From contig MU008163.1 of assembly GCA_010909165.1 (NCBI GenBank), positions 1,736,001 through 1,800,000 on the forward strand: a DNA stretch of 64,000 nucleotides, read 5' to 3'. The number at the start of each line of letters is the position of its first letter. Positions within the stretch are counted from its first letter, which is position 1. Of this stretch, positions 11,847 through 24,266 are shown piece after piece. The notes beneath the pieces were generated by a model. The model made no database searches, was not told the origin of the DNA, and worked only from the letters and a program-made list of their open reading frames with translations. This DNA is from Anthoceros angustus (Eukaryota > Streptophyta > Anthocerotopsida > Anthocerotales > Anthocerotaceae). Both the position numbers and the translations under genes were made by a program.

Positions 11847-13412
11847 CTATTTTTGTTCCAAGGAAGGTGTCCAAGAAATAGAGTTAACTTGTAACTCCAC
11901 CGGCATCCTCCACCCTAGCTCGACTTTTTCTAGATTGTTCCTTACTTCCCTCGCTACAAAGGACGAATTTTCGGCCTTTTCCTTGTAGAGAATCTTTTTC
12001 AGTGGCATCACCCCTGCATATTGGCTCTGCTGCGGTATGCTCAACACTTTTTGCATTGTGCTCCTCAGTCTGCAGCACTGAACAAGAGGTTGCTAATGAA
12101 GAACTTCCATTGCAAGATTGCCCTTCAGGAGAGCTTGTCCTTGTGCCAAGACTGGGCCGCTCCAAATCAGATGCTCTGGTTTCTGTGGGCATCGTATCCA
12201 TCTCCTGGACCTCCTCGTCAGCTGCACTCTCTGCCTGCTCGTACGAATTGACTCACCATCTGGTTGCAACACCTCGGCAGAGAAATGCTCCCAGTCTGGT
12301 CCTTTGCAGTCTCAACATCACACAAAATTCCTCGGCAACCATCACCTAAATCAAACCTCTCAAAAGTACGTTCTCCTTTATCTAGTTTCCTGGTGCCTGA
12401 CGTCTGCAGTTTCTTTCCCCTCCGGCTACCACCAATCCCTGCCCTCCTACTTTGCTCCTTTGACACAGTACCAACTAAACGCCAAGTCGTTCCAAACTCT
12501 CCTGGCCATCCGTCACCTACACATCCTATCAATGGAATATTTGCTGAAGGGTCTTCCCCGTTGCCATTTTCCACAAGATCCTCTGCACCTCCCGTGCCAT
12601 CCCTGCTCCCCGCTTCCCTAGCCAAATCGGTGTGGATTGATGCAATTCTGACTCGGGGAGGCCTTCCACTCAACAGTTCAGCTGGACTGCATTCATCACC
12701 TCTCTGCACAACGACATCAGCCCAATCGGAAGAACGCAACAGTCCCTCATAGTAGGATTTAAGCTCCTTCGCCCGAACAAGGGCCGCCTCCCTGCTGTCC
12801 AAAAGGAGCTGCGCAATCTCCTTCACAGCAGCCACAGCCGATTCCGTAGGTTTGGGACACAAACACCACAGCCACTGTAGGCACCTTGTCCTCTCCCATC
12901 ACGGAGCAGGCATGACTCCAAACAGGTGAAGCAGAGTCCTCTTTGCTCATGGAAGGAGCCACAATGGTGACAAACCGAAATGCCCTGCCATCACCTTCCA
13001 CATGGTCTGCAGAGAAGCTCTCAAAGCTCTGTCCGGGGCTTGAGGTGCAGAAGAGAGCATCCGACACAGAAGGAAACAGAAATTTGCAGTACACTGAATC
13101 CCGGGAAATAATGCACATCTCCTGAGGGCGAGTGGTACCCAGGAATCCTGAGAAATAAATCCATTGCTGCCGCCCCAATCTAGCATCTAAACCGTGGGCA
13201 CCAGAACTGATGTGCCGCCTCAAAACCTTCCCATACCAGGAGCGGGACGTGGATGCAAGGAGCTTGCACACAGAAGCAGGTTTCCCCGCAGCATCCCTTG
13301 CAGCTGATTGAGCTCTGCCCCAAATTACCCAGATCAGCAACAGACAGATCAACAACATACATAAAACACTGCAGTCCAACCCAACAAACAGGACCCACAG
13401 CAAACACAACAA
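11847..13412 (-). CDS. unidentified protein, probably spliced or broken
   Basis: Unrecognised but coding-like on the minus strand. A frame at 13412-12759 contains SWYGKVLRRHI, GFLGTTRPQEMCIISRDS and VYCKFLFPSVSDALF. It ends near 12860, where a second frame (12862-12218) takes over with ELKSYYEGLLRSSDWADVV and then an acidic, serine-rich tail. A third frame (12201-11884) continues the low-complexity tail to EDAGGVTS and a stop. The handovers may be introns or frameshifts; I could not settle exact borders. There is no signal peptide or transmembrane segment inside the conserved-looking part. The hydrophobic run at the start of the first frame (13412-13320) may be intronic. Confidence 0.4.
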
Positions 13413-14551
13413 TCCTCACAAAACTTATAGCGCAGTGGCGCGCAAAATTCACACCGGAACTCAGACAGGCCTCCAAATTCTTCGATGCAAAACCTAATCT
13501 CGATCGGCAGCTGACTTTCCCTCCGGCCACGCTGCGTCAATCCGGGTGTCGAGGCTTGAGCAAAATTACCCCTCCCCCCCAGCGGTGAAAGTTTAACCCA
13601 AACCTTAACTCCAGACACACATACATACAAACCAGTGACCAGTGTTGCCTTTCGGCTGAAGGACAGTTCTGCTGTTGAGCCTGCCCGCACTGCATCCCTG
13701 CGTGTCCTTGCAGTAGGCGGCTTAAACGGCGGCTTGATCTCTGGCCGCCCAGCTGGGAGAGGTGGTTGAGACCGTGAGAGATCGCAGGACTCACAGCGGG
13801 AGGAAGTAGGTGAGAAAGTTGGCCCTCGGCCCAGACGGACTTGGCCTGCCAAAGGTACCCATGACGACTTAGCATGACTGCAGGTTGGTGCATTCAGCAA
13901 AGCTGCTTTGCCGATGATCAAAGGTGTGGCCGCTGCAGGTGCGGTACTGTCGATAATCAATGGCCGCTGCTTAGCTCCGTAGTCGATCATTAAGCATGCG
14001 TGCAGTACCTTCATCAATGGCCGCTAAATTTGAGCAGGAGTAGTTGTAGTCAGTTGCAGAATCTCGTGAGTCGCTGGACATCTGCTGCCAGCTTTGATGC
14101 AAGGTGTTCAACAGGTCTCTCATCGCCTTGTTACATATAAGGCATAGTTAGATCAATGTGACAAGAATACTGGAAGAAGGTATCTGTGCCTCATCAAGGT
14201 CCTCACATGTGTGGTGCTGTACATATGTAGAGATTTCATGTCCTCTGGATCAAGCATCAAGCTCCGTCATGTCTGTAATTCGTCCTCCTTCATCCCTTCA
14301 TCCTTTCCATTTCCATTTCCATTTCTAACAAGAGGTACTGAAAAAAAATTAAAGTTTAGGGATTATTGTTTAACCTTGCCGGTAAGCTTTCAAACGTACA
14401 AATGTACATGACTTAGCTCGCCGTAGCTCGCCGTTGAAGGCTGCTCAAGAGCATAAATGCACTGGACCGGATTGCTGCGCTCACTTTGACGCAATCTATC
14501 CTGGAGGAGGCTACACAGCTCTGGCCGGTCCACTGCAGGCAGGCCTGCACA
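13413..14551. other. no confident gene; possible 5' part of the unidentified minus-strand gene
   Basis: A minus-strand frame runs from 14017 to 13349 (222 codons) with proline/arginine-rich text and no motif. It could be the 5' exon of the unidentified gene at 11.8-13.4 kb, or chance. The segment 14,050-14,551 is ordinary intergenic DNA upstream of the P450 pseudogene. Confidence 0.3.
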
Positions 14552-16178
14552 ATGGCTGTGCTCATTGTCATTGTAGCTTGTATTCTAGCATTCTTGGTGC
14601 ACAATGGGATTCGCTACTGGGGAGTAAGGGGGCCAACACTGAGGCCAATCCTTGGGTCCACGCTCGAGGCGTGGGCGAATTACGACAGGTTCTACGACTG
14701 GATTACTGATTTGCTTCTGCGCTTCGATTTACTCTGCGGTCATACCCTGGGTGCCGTCCATGAATGCAATAATGACCTGCAGCCCGCAGAATGTGGAGCA
14801 CATCACCAAGGCTTCCTTCAAGGACTACCCCAAGGAACCTCCCGTTCTAGCAGCTTGTGAAGAGCTGCTGGGGCATCCCGTGCCATGGTGAGGTCCGTGG
14901 CACATTCCGTGAGCCATGGAGTGAATTCCCGCTTGATGCCGGTGTTGCACCACTTTGCCAACCTAGGACAGACATTTGATCTCCAGGTTCGAATCGCGTC
15001 ATCCACATTTTCGTTTCCTCTACTGTGCATAGTACTCCTGATCACATCGCTGTGCCTGTGTCTCTACAGGATGTCTTGCTGCGCTACACCTTTGACAATG
15101 TGTGCATGGTGACCTGCGGAGTGGATCCGGGTTCTCTGACGCCCGAGCTGGCGGAGGTGCAGTTTGCGTCAGCCATGAACCACCTCACCGAGATCAGCAC
15201 CAGCCGCTTCCTTATTCCACCTTGGTTATGGAAGGCCAAGAGGCTGCTCAAGCTAGGAGAAGAGAGCTAAGTGCCGTCCGCGACACGAATTGTGAACGAC
15301 TTCGCTGCCGGGGATATCCGATCCCGGAAACCGCTTCAAACACCGGACTCAGCAGCGCCCAAGCACACCGACCTGCTCTCCAGATTCATGCAGCTGCGGG
15401 ATTCCAAGAAAAAGCCTTACTCGGATGCCTTCCTCCGCGACGTTATCATCAACTTCATTCTTGCAGGCAGGGACACATCCGCAGTCGCTCTTTCCTGGTT
15501 CTTCTGGCTGCTGAATTCTCACCCGGAAACGGAACAAAAAATTCTACAAGAGATTGCGGAAATCCTCCGCTCCCGAAAGACTGATGACGAGCTCTCCACC
15601 GGAGGAAGCCTTTCCGACAGCAGATGCAGCCGTGGAAGCTGAATCTGATTGCTCTGATGCCTTCACCACCGAGGCTGAAGCGGATGGATTTTCTTCACGC
15701 AGCTCTGTCCGAGTCTCTCAGGCTGTTCCCGCCAGTTCCAGTCGACATCAAGTACGCCGCGAAGAAGGACACCCTGCCGGACGGGACGCATGTTCCAGCG
15801 GGATACCGCGTCTACTACTCCCTCTACTCCATGGCCAGAATGCCTCAGATCTGGGGCCCCGACTGCCGGGAGTTCAAGCCCGAGCGGTGGCTTCACAAGG
15901 GCGTCTTCCTCTCACAGAACCTGTACAAGTTTGCTGTGTTCAACGCCGGGCCTCGGCTGTGCTTGGGCAAGGACATGGCTTACGTGCAGATGAAGAGCTT
16001 GGCTGCTACCATCCTCCGACATTACCATGTCAGGGTGCAACCGAACCATCCTGTCAAGTATGGACTCTCTCTCACTTTGTTTATCAAGGATGGACTCATG
16101 GTCACTTTGCTCAAGCGAGAAGGAGTTCCTGAAACTGAAACAGGCCTGCTGTCAGATCCGAATGAGAAGAAACAGTAG
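14552..16178 (+). pseudogene. cytochrome P450, CYP86/CYP704-like, broken
   Basis: Encodes a nearly complete clan-86-type P450 (fatty-acid hydroxylase family) with several breaks. From the ATG at 14552: an N-terminal membrane anchor, then GSTLEAWANYDRFYDWITDLLL. A shift near 14725 leads to QNVEHITKASFKDYPK. The C-helix region near 14880 is lost. FANLGQTFDLQ is joined by a clean intron (about 14988-15069, ends in ctacag) to DVLLRYTFDNVCMVTCG. An in-frame TAA lies at 15268-15270. The I-helix AGRDTS is near 15470, and another shift follows near 15600-15650. Then come the K-helix ESLR, FKPERW and the haem loop FNAGPRLCLG (about 15940-15970), with a stop at 16178. The key haem cysteine and ExxR are intact, so decay looks recent. 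Confidence 0.85.
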
Positions 16179-18250
16179 CAACTAGCAGCAGGATTAGATC
16201 CCAATGAGAAGAAATAGTAGCAACAGGATTAGACCCGAATGAGAAGACCTAAACAGTAGCAACAGGTTTGATCCATAACCATTGTGACTGAAAGTGAACG
16301 GTCGATGCTCCATTCCGCAAATCCACCCGCTTGCGGTGTCTTTAGAAACGTCTGAATTCTACAAATTTTCGACAGGTTGCAGGCGTCATCCCGCATTTCC
16401 GTGTTTGCAAGTTCGCTATCCTCCCACACAGCGCATCGAGGCGAATCTCACACACTTCTCAGAAACTTGCACCCCGTACGTGACCCTCCTAAAGTGGCCG
16501 ATCTTTGTCCCTCTCATAAATTCTTGAGCTCTCAACAAGAGAATCTTTCCAGTTCTCAAACGATCCTCCGCCTGATTCTTGGGGTCGGCCTTCTTCGCTG
16601 AACTTGCTTCCCTCCCTTTGACTAGTCTATCATTTCCCATACATTCACCAACGAATTCGTGGTGATCTATCTCGCTCTTTGGCTAGGTCAAGGACAGAGT
16701 GTAGTGTTGTTTCTCGGAGGACGTCTTCAAAGCTCCCTTTTAAGTTTTTCTCTACGTCCTCCTAATCTTCTTCACATCCCGAAGTTTTGCACGAACTTCA
16801 GCTGCTTCTCTTAGGTTTTCCAACAAGGCGTCTACCAGCTCCATTCCAATTTCTCGTAACTTGGGTAGCCAATTGTGTAGAAGATTCCAGCTGCTCTCAA
16901 AACTCCTCCTACTGCTCCTCTGCTGGTGCGGAGGTCACCAACATTCCTCGGCGGTCTTCCTTGTCGTATTCTACTTCCACGTCACCAAATCCATATTGCT
17001 ATGCTTCGGTAGAAGCTGTCTCCTACCTCGGTCCTGCTTCCTGACTCTGCTGTTTTGACGTGGAGAACAGGGCTGAGTTACTGGGTAACCCATGACTGGA
17101 CCGGTCGCGCGTGCCGCGAACTGTACACCAGTTGGGCGACGAACCGTTACCATCTCAGGCGGCCGGATTCTGGGGCACATCTTCCCGGCACGCACGAACT
17201 GTACACCAGTTGGGCGACGAACCGTTACCATCTCAGGCGGCCGGATTCTGGGGCCCATCTTCCCCGTCCAGCCTGGTAGCCGGGCAAATATGCCCGGCAA
17301 CGCTGACCGGGCATGTCCGCACGGACACACGTCGTCCACCCCGCATCCCGGCCGCAATAGGAGGGATTCTTGTGGGTACGTACCCGCTATGGGCTGGAGT
17401 ACGCCCCATGCTTTTGCGGTGGTATACGATCGCCACGTCCACATATGTAAGACCTTCACACATCGATGCAATGTGCAGCCGCCACATGGTTACACGCTCG
17501 ACGTGGCTTTGGATTTGAATCGTGCATGCAATTTCGAATTAACGAAAATTTTAATACATCTATTTTAATTTCTATTATATTTATTACTTGGATATAATTT
17601 TTAATATAGTAAAATAATAATATTGTATTCACCATTCAACGAACGTATCTTTCCGACTTTCTGCTTACACCTAATCAGCTCCTACAACCTTTGTCAACAA
17701 ATTGGTGGCTAATCTGACAACTGAACTGCTGTTAGACCTACGCATATCGGGATGCAGGAATAAAAGGTGGGGGACTTCAAATGAATGGCTAGCGAGTATC
17801 AATGTTTAAAGAACGCAAGTAGAACCTCTTTGCGAAGATTTAGCTGGGACTTATTTGTGTAACCAGAAAGACCTACCTAGGCAACTCACATCTTATGATG
17901 ATCTATGAAATATCCCAAGAGAAATTGGTGGATTGGGAAAGCATCCATTATGGCTCATAGAAATTATTTGATGAATGAGGAGGGCAAGATTAGCTTCGCC
18001 TCCACCTTCTTAGTACACTTGTATCACCGGGGAAGTCTAGAAGGAGAAAGAGTTGGATGAAGCAAAAATACAGCCTTCTTTAGTACGAGTAGTGGAAGGA
18101 ACCCTACACATCAGCATGAAGCATCAGTTTCAGGGACGAAGAACGACAAAGGGAAGGAGAAGGAACTCATGAGACCACCTACCAAGGGAATTCGCATTCG
18201 TAGGCAAACACCATCGGTTGGGAAGGTCCGGTAGGAACTAGAGTACCTAC
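16179..18250. other. no gene recognised; one 78-bp tandem duplication and an AT-rich stretch
   Basis: No frame shows a domain. The stretch 17,540-17,640 is very AT-rich. The remainder is mixed intergenic DNA downstream of the P450 pseudogene. Confidence 0.45.
17117..17262. repeat. 78-bp tandem duplication
   Basis: A unit beginning cgaactgtacaccagttggg at 17117 recurs at 17195 with near-perfect identity through ccggattctgggg. It opens a repeated reading frame on the plus strand that carries no known motif. Confidence 0.9.
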
Positions 18251-18286
18251 AGAGGGAGGTGCTCTACGGGAGCCACTTATTAAACA

Positions 18287-18381
18287 CGGCTTGCATTGTA
18301 GTAGTGTGGTCTACGTTAAATGATGCACGTCTTATAACGGCTTGCATTGTAGTAGTGTGGTCTACGTTAAATGATGCAACA
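18287..18381. repeat. 51-bp tandem duplication
   Basis: The unit starting cggcttgcattgtagtagtg at 18287 repeats at 18338. It borders the left edge of the segmental duplication that carries the small secreted-protein genes. Confidence 0.85.
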
Positions 18382-18718
18382 GATAAGCACATTTGTGAGT
18401 CAGTCGTGTGCTCCACAAAAGAAATTTATATTAATTGTCCAGCTGGTGCTCGTGTGTTAACCTTGACTTCAGATGCCACGGCCCGCTATAGTACTGCAGA
18501 CTGTAGACCGGATAACGCGCACAATTTCTCAACAGGACATCTACTACTCACATTCTGACACAGGCTAAGAAACTATCACAGCAATATACCATCGCCAACC
18601 ATTTTGAGCAACAGAGCTCGGCTATTGAAAATCTGCCTACGCACCCAGGTCCAACCACTGCGCATGCTATGAGGCCTCCAGCTTATTCAAGCCGTGGCCG
18701 CGCGCCTCCGAGGCCGCT

Positions 18719-19251
18719 TTAGGAACTGATATTGAGATCCAAGCCTATGATCTCTGCACATGTATGAATAAACGGGGATCACCACGCATGCCTTAGGTCG
18801 AAATACGGGGCTCCAGTCAGCCACTTTTGAGCCCATGGCCAGCAGCACAAAACAGACTCCCATTTCACAATCAAACTTCAGACACTGACTTCCTGAAGAA
18901 TCTTGAGCGGACAACTTACGAATTCCTGCGACAGTCAGACTGAATGGGATGGGTGGTCTTGCCAGATGCAATAGTAACTGCACAGACGGAGCTCCATTAC
19001 AAAGAGCAACGAATCTTTGGAAATTCAGCGAAGCAAAAAAGAGAGAGATAACAGCACATACAGCACTAAACACAGCTCACCGTTATTAGCGTCAAACAAA
19101 TGATACCACCCAGTCCGGAGATGGTGACGTTGGCTTGCACGCTTTGTGCCTTGGCCGTCTGCACGAAGCAGGAAAGCAGCAGCATGGCCGCCATGAGCAG
19201 CACCACCAAGCGGGAGGCCTTGAAGCCAGCTGCTGACCCCGATCCTGCCAT
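18719..19251 (-). CDS. small secreted protein, copy A (three exons)
   Basis: Unrecognised family. The minus-strand model is 19251-19081, 18977-18920 and 18753-18719, with GT-AG introns (gtgagc...gtgcag; gtaagt...gtgcag); it yields 87 residues. The N-terminus MAGSGSAAGFK is followed by a hydrophobic core LVVLLMAAMLLLSCFV and a likely cleavage after QTAKA, a clear signal peptide. The mature part is about 50 residues. Compared with copies B and C, exon 1 lacks one base and exon 2 lacks two, so the frame shifts across the exon junction and then returns, changing about 12-13 residues before FSLTVAGI. An in-frame ATG 51 bases upstream (19302) is an alternative start. A TATA-like element lies near 19372. 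The spliced reading is supported by conserved boundaries in all three copies. Confidence 0.7.
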
Positions 19252-19999
19252 ATCCGAGCGCTGGGAAGCTTGGACGACACTGGGTAAGCGAGGTGCAGAC
19301 ACTCGAGAACTCGAGAGTGAAATGGTACACAGCTGGGAATGCTATGAGATTCCTGGCCCCCCTAGGCCTTGGTATAAATACTGCCCGGGTACGAGGACTT
19401 GAAGCTCCGCCCCCCCATGTGCGTAAAAGTTGTTCTTGCTCTCTTTTCAGGGCTCTTTCTTGTGCTTTAAGCTTATACTATATCATAAGGTGCTCATCTG
19501 GCTTAAACAAATGATTCTTTAAACAAATAAAAAAGATGCTGTGAACTTGTGGATGTCCGAGGTTGCCAGAGCTCTGGCGTGCGCTCACTGCATGTGGACG
19601 GGATATCTGTTACGGTTATGCACGACGGGATTTTATGTCTTCCAAGAAATACAGGACCATGTGTCCGGACATACTTAGCGTCCACTCTGGTTGGCTCTAG
19701 TCTTTCTTTTTTCCTTTTTCGCGATTTAAATTATTGTTTTAATCGCAAAAGGAAAAGGGACTGGCAGGCTCGAGTGGCACGCACAGGAGGACTGGATTGA
19801 CCGCAGTATTTTGAGTGTGGGTGTCTTTGAGGTTGGGGGATCAAGAAAATGTTCTTGTTTCATGTACAGTAGTTATGGCCGGCCCCGATGTACCAAGAGA
19901 CCAATTGCTGGCATAGTTCTTGATGGAGGTATATGATCTGAAGAAAAATCTTTCCAGGAAGAAGCTCTGATAGTGTGAACGCTGCTGGATATGATCCTT

Positions 20000-21430
20000 T
20001 CTACAGTAAAGTACTCTCGCCTAGTCAGCCAGGATACTTGCGCGTAGTGAATAACTCTGCTCAGCTGAGGTCATTGCTAGATTTTTATCTAGATAGGAAG
20101 GAATAGGGAGTTTGCTGAGTGGCGACGGTGTGTGGCAGTGTGCATGTTGGGTACCGGTGCTAGCCAACATACTGGAGATTCCAGTTGCTTTGGCCATTTT
20201 CCTGAAGAAACTCAATGGAAGCTACTTTTGGTTCTGTGCAGAGTCATCTACAGAGGCACACTTGGAGTCTCCTCAGCAAAAAGATAGAAGCAGATTACTT
20301 TGATACTCGAAACTCGATTTCGTCAACGCTGTAGCATTCAACACCTCCTCAATTTAAGAAGATGGAAGTAATCCATGGCAAGCTGGATATTATGCTGTTT
20401 TCTTGCCCGTTTCACAAGCTCCTGCAGTGTGAGCTGTGAACTGGACATGTGAATGCAGTGTGAGATGTGAGCTTGGACATGTGGTTCGATAGACTCCGAG
20501 AATTCAGCCTTCAGCTTGGGTCACTTTGCAACTTTACTGAACATGTGCATGCATAGCTTCTTGTAACCTGATATCCGGAGGATGCGGTTACCCAGGAACG
20601 TCTTGAATTCCTACCCGTCACACCGAGAGCATGAGCAAGGCGAGCCAGACGCAGATCCTTCTCTCAGCCGCACATTCTTTGTAGGATTTCCCGCTCCATG
20701 TCATTAAATCTTTCTGTTGAAGCCCGTCATGATTTCAACACTCTAGTCTTTGGGCGTGTTCCAACTTCCACGCTGCCAATCTTAGTAATCTGGGAGCCCG
20801 ACCCCACTATCTTATTTGCTAATGAGGTTTAGGCGACGGGACTAACGAATGCCGGTGTGGATGTCTGACTCCCACAGCTTGTTTGAATCCGCATCAGAAA
20901 AGATCGAGTTAAATATCAATATTTTCTGTTAGCTGTCGGGGCAATGAATTGGGCTTACCTCGGCCTTGAGCGCCAGAAAACTACTGGAAGATCATCCTTG
21001 GAAGCCGGCCTATTTGTTTTATAGCCGTGGCGACTCCAGAAGGCAGTAAAGATTGTGGGGCCATCCAGCAGACAAACATTAACAAATGACGAAGTCCAGG
21101 ATTCGGAGGTCTGAACTCACTGCCCAGCATCTCTTGTGAGGGAGCCCACACTTCCGACAGGGTACTTCCTGTTTCCACGCGCTCAACGTACACACCGATC
21201 ATTAAGCCCGAGGATGCATAGAACGTGCAAGGCTAGCGGAGACAACCAGAGGGCAGATACAGCGCTCTGCATCTGTCCAATTGTTAGCCACGAGGATGCT
21301 GAAAATGTTTAAGGCTAGTAGCAAGGACAAGAGCCTCGAAGCAGAGTGCAACATCATCACGTGTGCAATGATGCCGCAGATGAGCAAAAGAAAACGACAA
21401 ATATAAATTGACACAGATCACATTGCTCGT
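20000..21430. other. spacer between duplicated blocks, no gene recognised
   Basis: Contains the 20.29-20.53 kb segment shared with 24.65-24.93 kb, including catggcaagctggatattatg. Otherwise it is unique intergenic sequence with only short frames. Confidence 0.4.
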
Positions 21431-21707
21431 GTGATCTAATAGATGCCGCGGACGGCTAGTACGGCAGATTGCAGAGTACATAGTCTGGGTAGAGCAGATA
21501 ACGCGCACAGTTCCTCAACAGGACATCTACTACCCACAATGTGACACAGGCTAGGAAACCATCACAGAACAATAGTACCATCGCCTACCATTTTGAGCCA
21601 TAGAGCTCGGCTATTGACAATCTGCCTACGCACCCAGGTCCAACCACTGCGCATGCTATGAGGCATGCAGCTTATTCAAGCCGCGGCCGCGCGCCTCCGA
21701 GGCCGCT

Positions 21708-22236
21708 TTAGGAACTGATATTGAGATCCAAGCCTATGATCTCTGCACATGTATGAATAAACGGGGATCACCACGCATGCCTTAGGTCGAAATACGGGGC
21801 TCCAGTCAGCCACTTTTGAGCCCATGGCCAGCAGCACAAAACAGACTCCCATTTCACAATCAAACTTCAGACACTGACTTCCTGAAGAATCTTGAGCGGA
21901 CAACTTACGAATTCCTGCGACAGTCAGACTGAATGGGATGGAGACGGTCTTGCCAGATGCAATAGTAACTGCACAGACGGAGCTCCATTACAAAGAGCAA
22001 ATCTATTTGCACCTGAAGCAAAAAGAGAGAGATAACAGCACATACAGCACTAAACACAGCTCACCGTTATTAGCGTCAAACAAAATGATACCACCCAGTC
22101 CGGAGATGGTGACGTTGGCTTGCACGCTTTGTGCCTTGGCCGTCTGCACGAAGCAGGAAAGCAGCAGCATGGCCGCCATGAGCAGCACCACCAAGCGGTA
22201 GGCCTTGAAGCCACCTGCTGACCCCGATCCTGCCAT
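21708..22236 (-). CDS. small secreted protein, copy B (three exons)
   Basis: Minus-strand exons 22236-22065 (172 nt), 21968-21909 (60 nt) and 21742-21708 (35 nt) join to 267 nt, an uninterrupted 88-residue protein. Seen: a signal peptide (MAGSGSAGGFKAY, core LVVLLMAAMLLLSCFV, cleavage near TAKA), then a short mature chain with VQANVTISGLGGIILF, DANNVTIASGKTVSI and PFSLTVAGIQIIGLDLNI. The alternating polar/hydrophobic pattern suggests a small beta-rich secreted protein. N-x-T sequons are present at NVT (twice). I know no family match. A tgatataaatactg element on the opposite strand at about 22353 reads as TATTTATA toward the gene and sits about 120 bases upstream of the ATG, as in copy A. The function is unknown. 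Confidence 0.75.
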
Positions 22237-23735
22237 ATCCGACCGCTGGGAAGCTTGGACGACACTGGATAAGAGGTGCAGAAACTCGAGAGCTCGAGAG
22301 TGAAATGGTACACAGCTGGGAATGCTATGAGATTCCCGACCTTCCTAGGCCTTTGATATAAATACTGCCCGGTTACGATCGGGCTTGATGCACCGCAGCC
22401 CCATGTGCTTTAAGCTTATATTATGTCAAATAAATGCTGTCCAGTCCCATGGAAAAAGATGCGTTAACGCGATCGCTATTCGCCAATAAAAAGGATGCTG
22501 TGAACTTGTGGATGTCCGAGGTTGCCAGAGCCGTGGATTGCGCTCACTGCATGTGGACGGGATCTCTGTTACAGTTATGCACTGCGGGATTTTTTGTTTT
22601 CGCAGAAGTAGAGGACCATGTGTCCGTACATACATAGCGTCCACTGTGGTTGGCTCCAGTCTGTCTTTTTCCTTTTTCACAGTTTGGAAAAGTGACTGGC
22701 TGGCTCGAGTTGCGTGCACAGCAATACCAGATCGCCCGGAGTATTTGGTGTATGGGTGTCTATGAGGTTGGGGGATCAAGAAAATGTTCTTGTTGCATGT
22801 ACTCTAGTTATGGCCGGCCCCGAAGTACCAAGAGACCAGTTGCTGGCATGGTTCTTGATGGAGATCTACGATGTGAAGAAAAACCTTTCCAAGAAGAAGC
22901 TCTTATAGCGTGAACGCTGCTCGATATCCTGAACGCTGCTGCATATCCTCCTTTCCGTGTTCATTTTATGCATGCGAACAGCCGAATCTGGGCCCGGCAA
23001 AATTCCACGGGCTTGGGTCGGTGCTCACGCCAAAAGACCCTAACCGGTATCTACATGGAGGTTGGGTCCCAGACCAGCAGGTTTAGCTTCCTGCCGGCCA
23101 ATATCCCGCCACCTCATGGGTACTGTTGCTGGTGGGCGCAGGTGGGCAAGCTAGTCCTTTTTTCTTCCTTTAAAGCCAAATTGAAATCGCAAAGAAACAA
23201 AACAAGGATTTGGAGCCAGCCAGAGTGGACTTATGTATGTGTTCACACATGGTCCTGTTCTAGTATAAGGATATAAAATCCCGCCTTGCATAATTGTAAC
23301 AGAAATCCCGTCCACATGCAGTGAGCCTCCCACCTGCCCCTCCCCCTCCCCCCGGCCGCGGGCGCCAGCCCTCGCCACCTTCGACATCCACAAGTTCACG
23401 GCATCTTTAATCAATGGCACTGGACATTGGCCGGCATTTCGTTTGCGCCAGATGAGCACTTTCTTATGTAATATGAGCTTCAAGGACAAAAACGAACCCT
23501 GCGAGCAGAGCACCAACCACCTTCACACACGTGGGGGCGGTCCTTACGTTCTCGGGCCCAGGCAGGATTTGTATCGGAGTAGCGAGGACTGCAATCGCAT
23601 TGCCTTCCCAGCTGTAGAAAAATCGAGTCTGGAGGAGCCGAGAGTAAGCGACACCTGCCTCCCTCGAGAGTGTTTGCGCATCCTGCAGCTGCCCGCACCC
23701 GGCCTCGGCTTCGTCGAAGCTTCCAGCGCTCGGAT

Positions 23736-24266
23736 ATGGCAGGATCGGGGTCAGCAGCTGGCTTCAAGGCCTACCGCTTGGTGGTGCTGCTCATGGCGGC
23801 CATGCTGCTGCTTTCCTGCTTCGTGCAGACGGCCAAGGCACAAAGCGTGCAAGCCAACGTCACCATCTCCGGACTGGGTGGTATCATTTTGTTTGACGCT
23901 AATAACGGTGAGCTGTGTTTAGTGCTGTATATGCTGTTATCTCTCTCGTTTTTTGCTTCAGGTGCAAATAGATTTGCTCTTTATAATGGAGCTCCGTCTG
24001 TGCAGTTACTATCGCATCTGGCAAGACCGTCTCCATCCCATTCAGTCTGACTGTCGCAGGAATTCGTAAGTTGTCCGCTCAAGATTCTTCAGGAAGTCAG
24101 TGTCTGAAGTTTGATTGTGAAATGGGAGTCTGTTTTGTGCTGCTGGCCATGGTCTCAAAAGTGGCTGACTGGAGCCCCGTATTTCGACCTAAGGCATGCG
24201 TGGTGATCCCCGTTTATTCATACATGTGCAGGGATCACAAGCCTGGATCTCAATATCCGTTCCTAA
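23736..24266 (+). CDS. small secreted protein, copy C (three exons, inverted copy)
   Basis: Plus-strand exons 23736-23907, 24006-24065 and 24232-24266 join to an 88-residue protein. It is almost identical to copy B, except RITSLDLNIRS at the C-terminus instead of QIIGLDLNISS. The signal peptide and mature part are intact. Introns are 98 and 166 bases with conserved borders. Upstream similarity to copies A and B ends within about 30 bases of the ATG, so this copy sits behind different 5' sequence (CT- and GC-rich, no TATA-like element seen). The frame is also open upstream to 23670, but the other copies point to the ATG at 23736. Confidence 0.75.
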
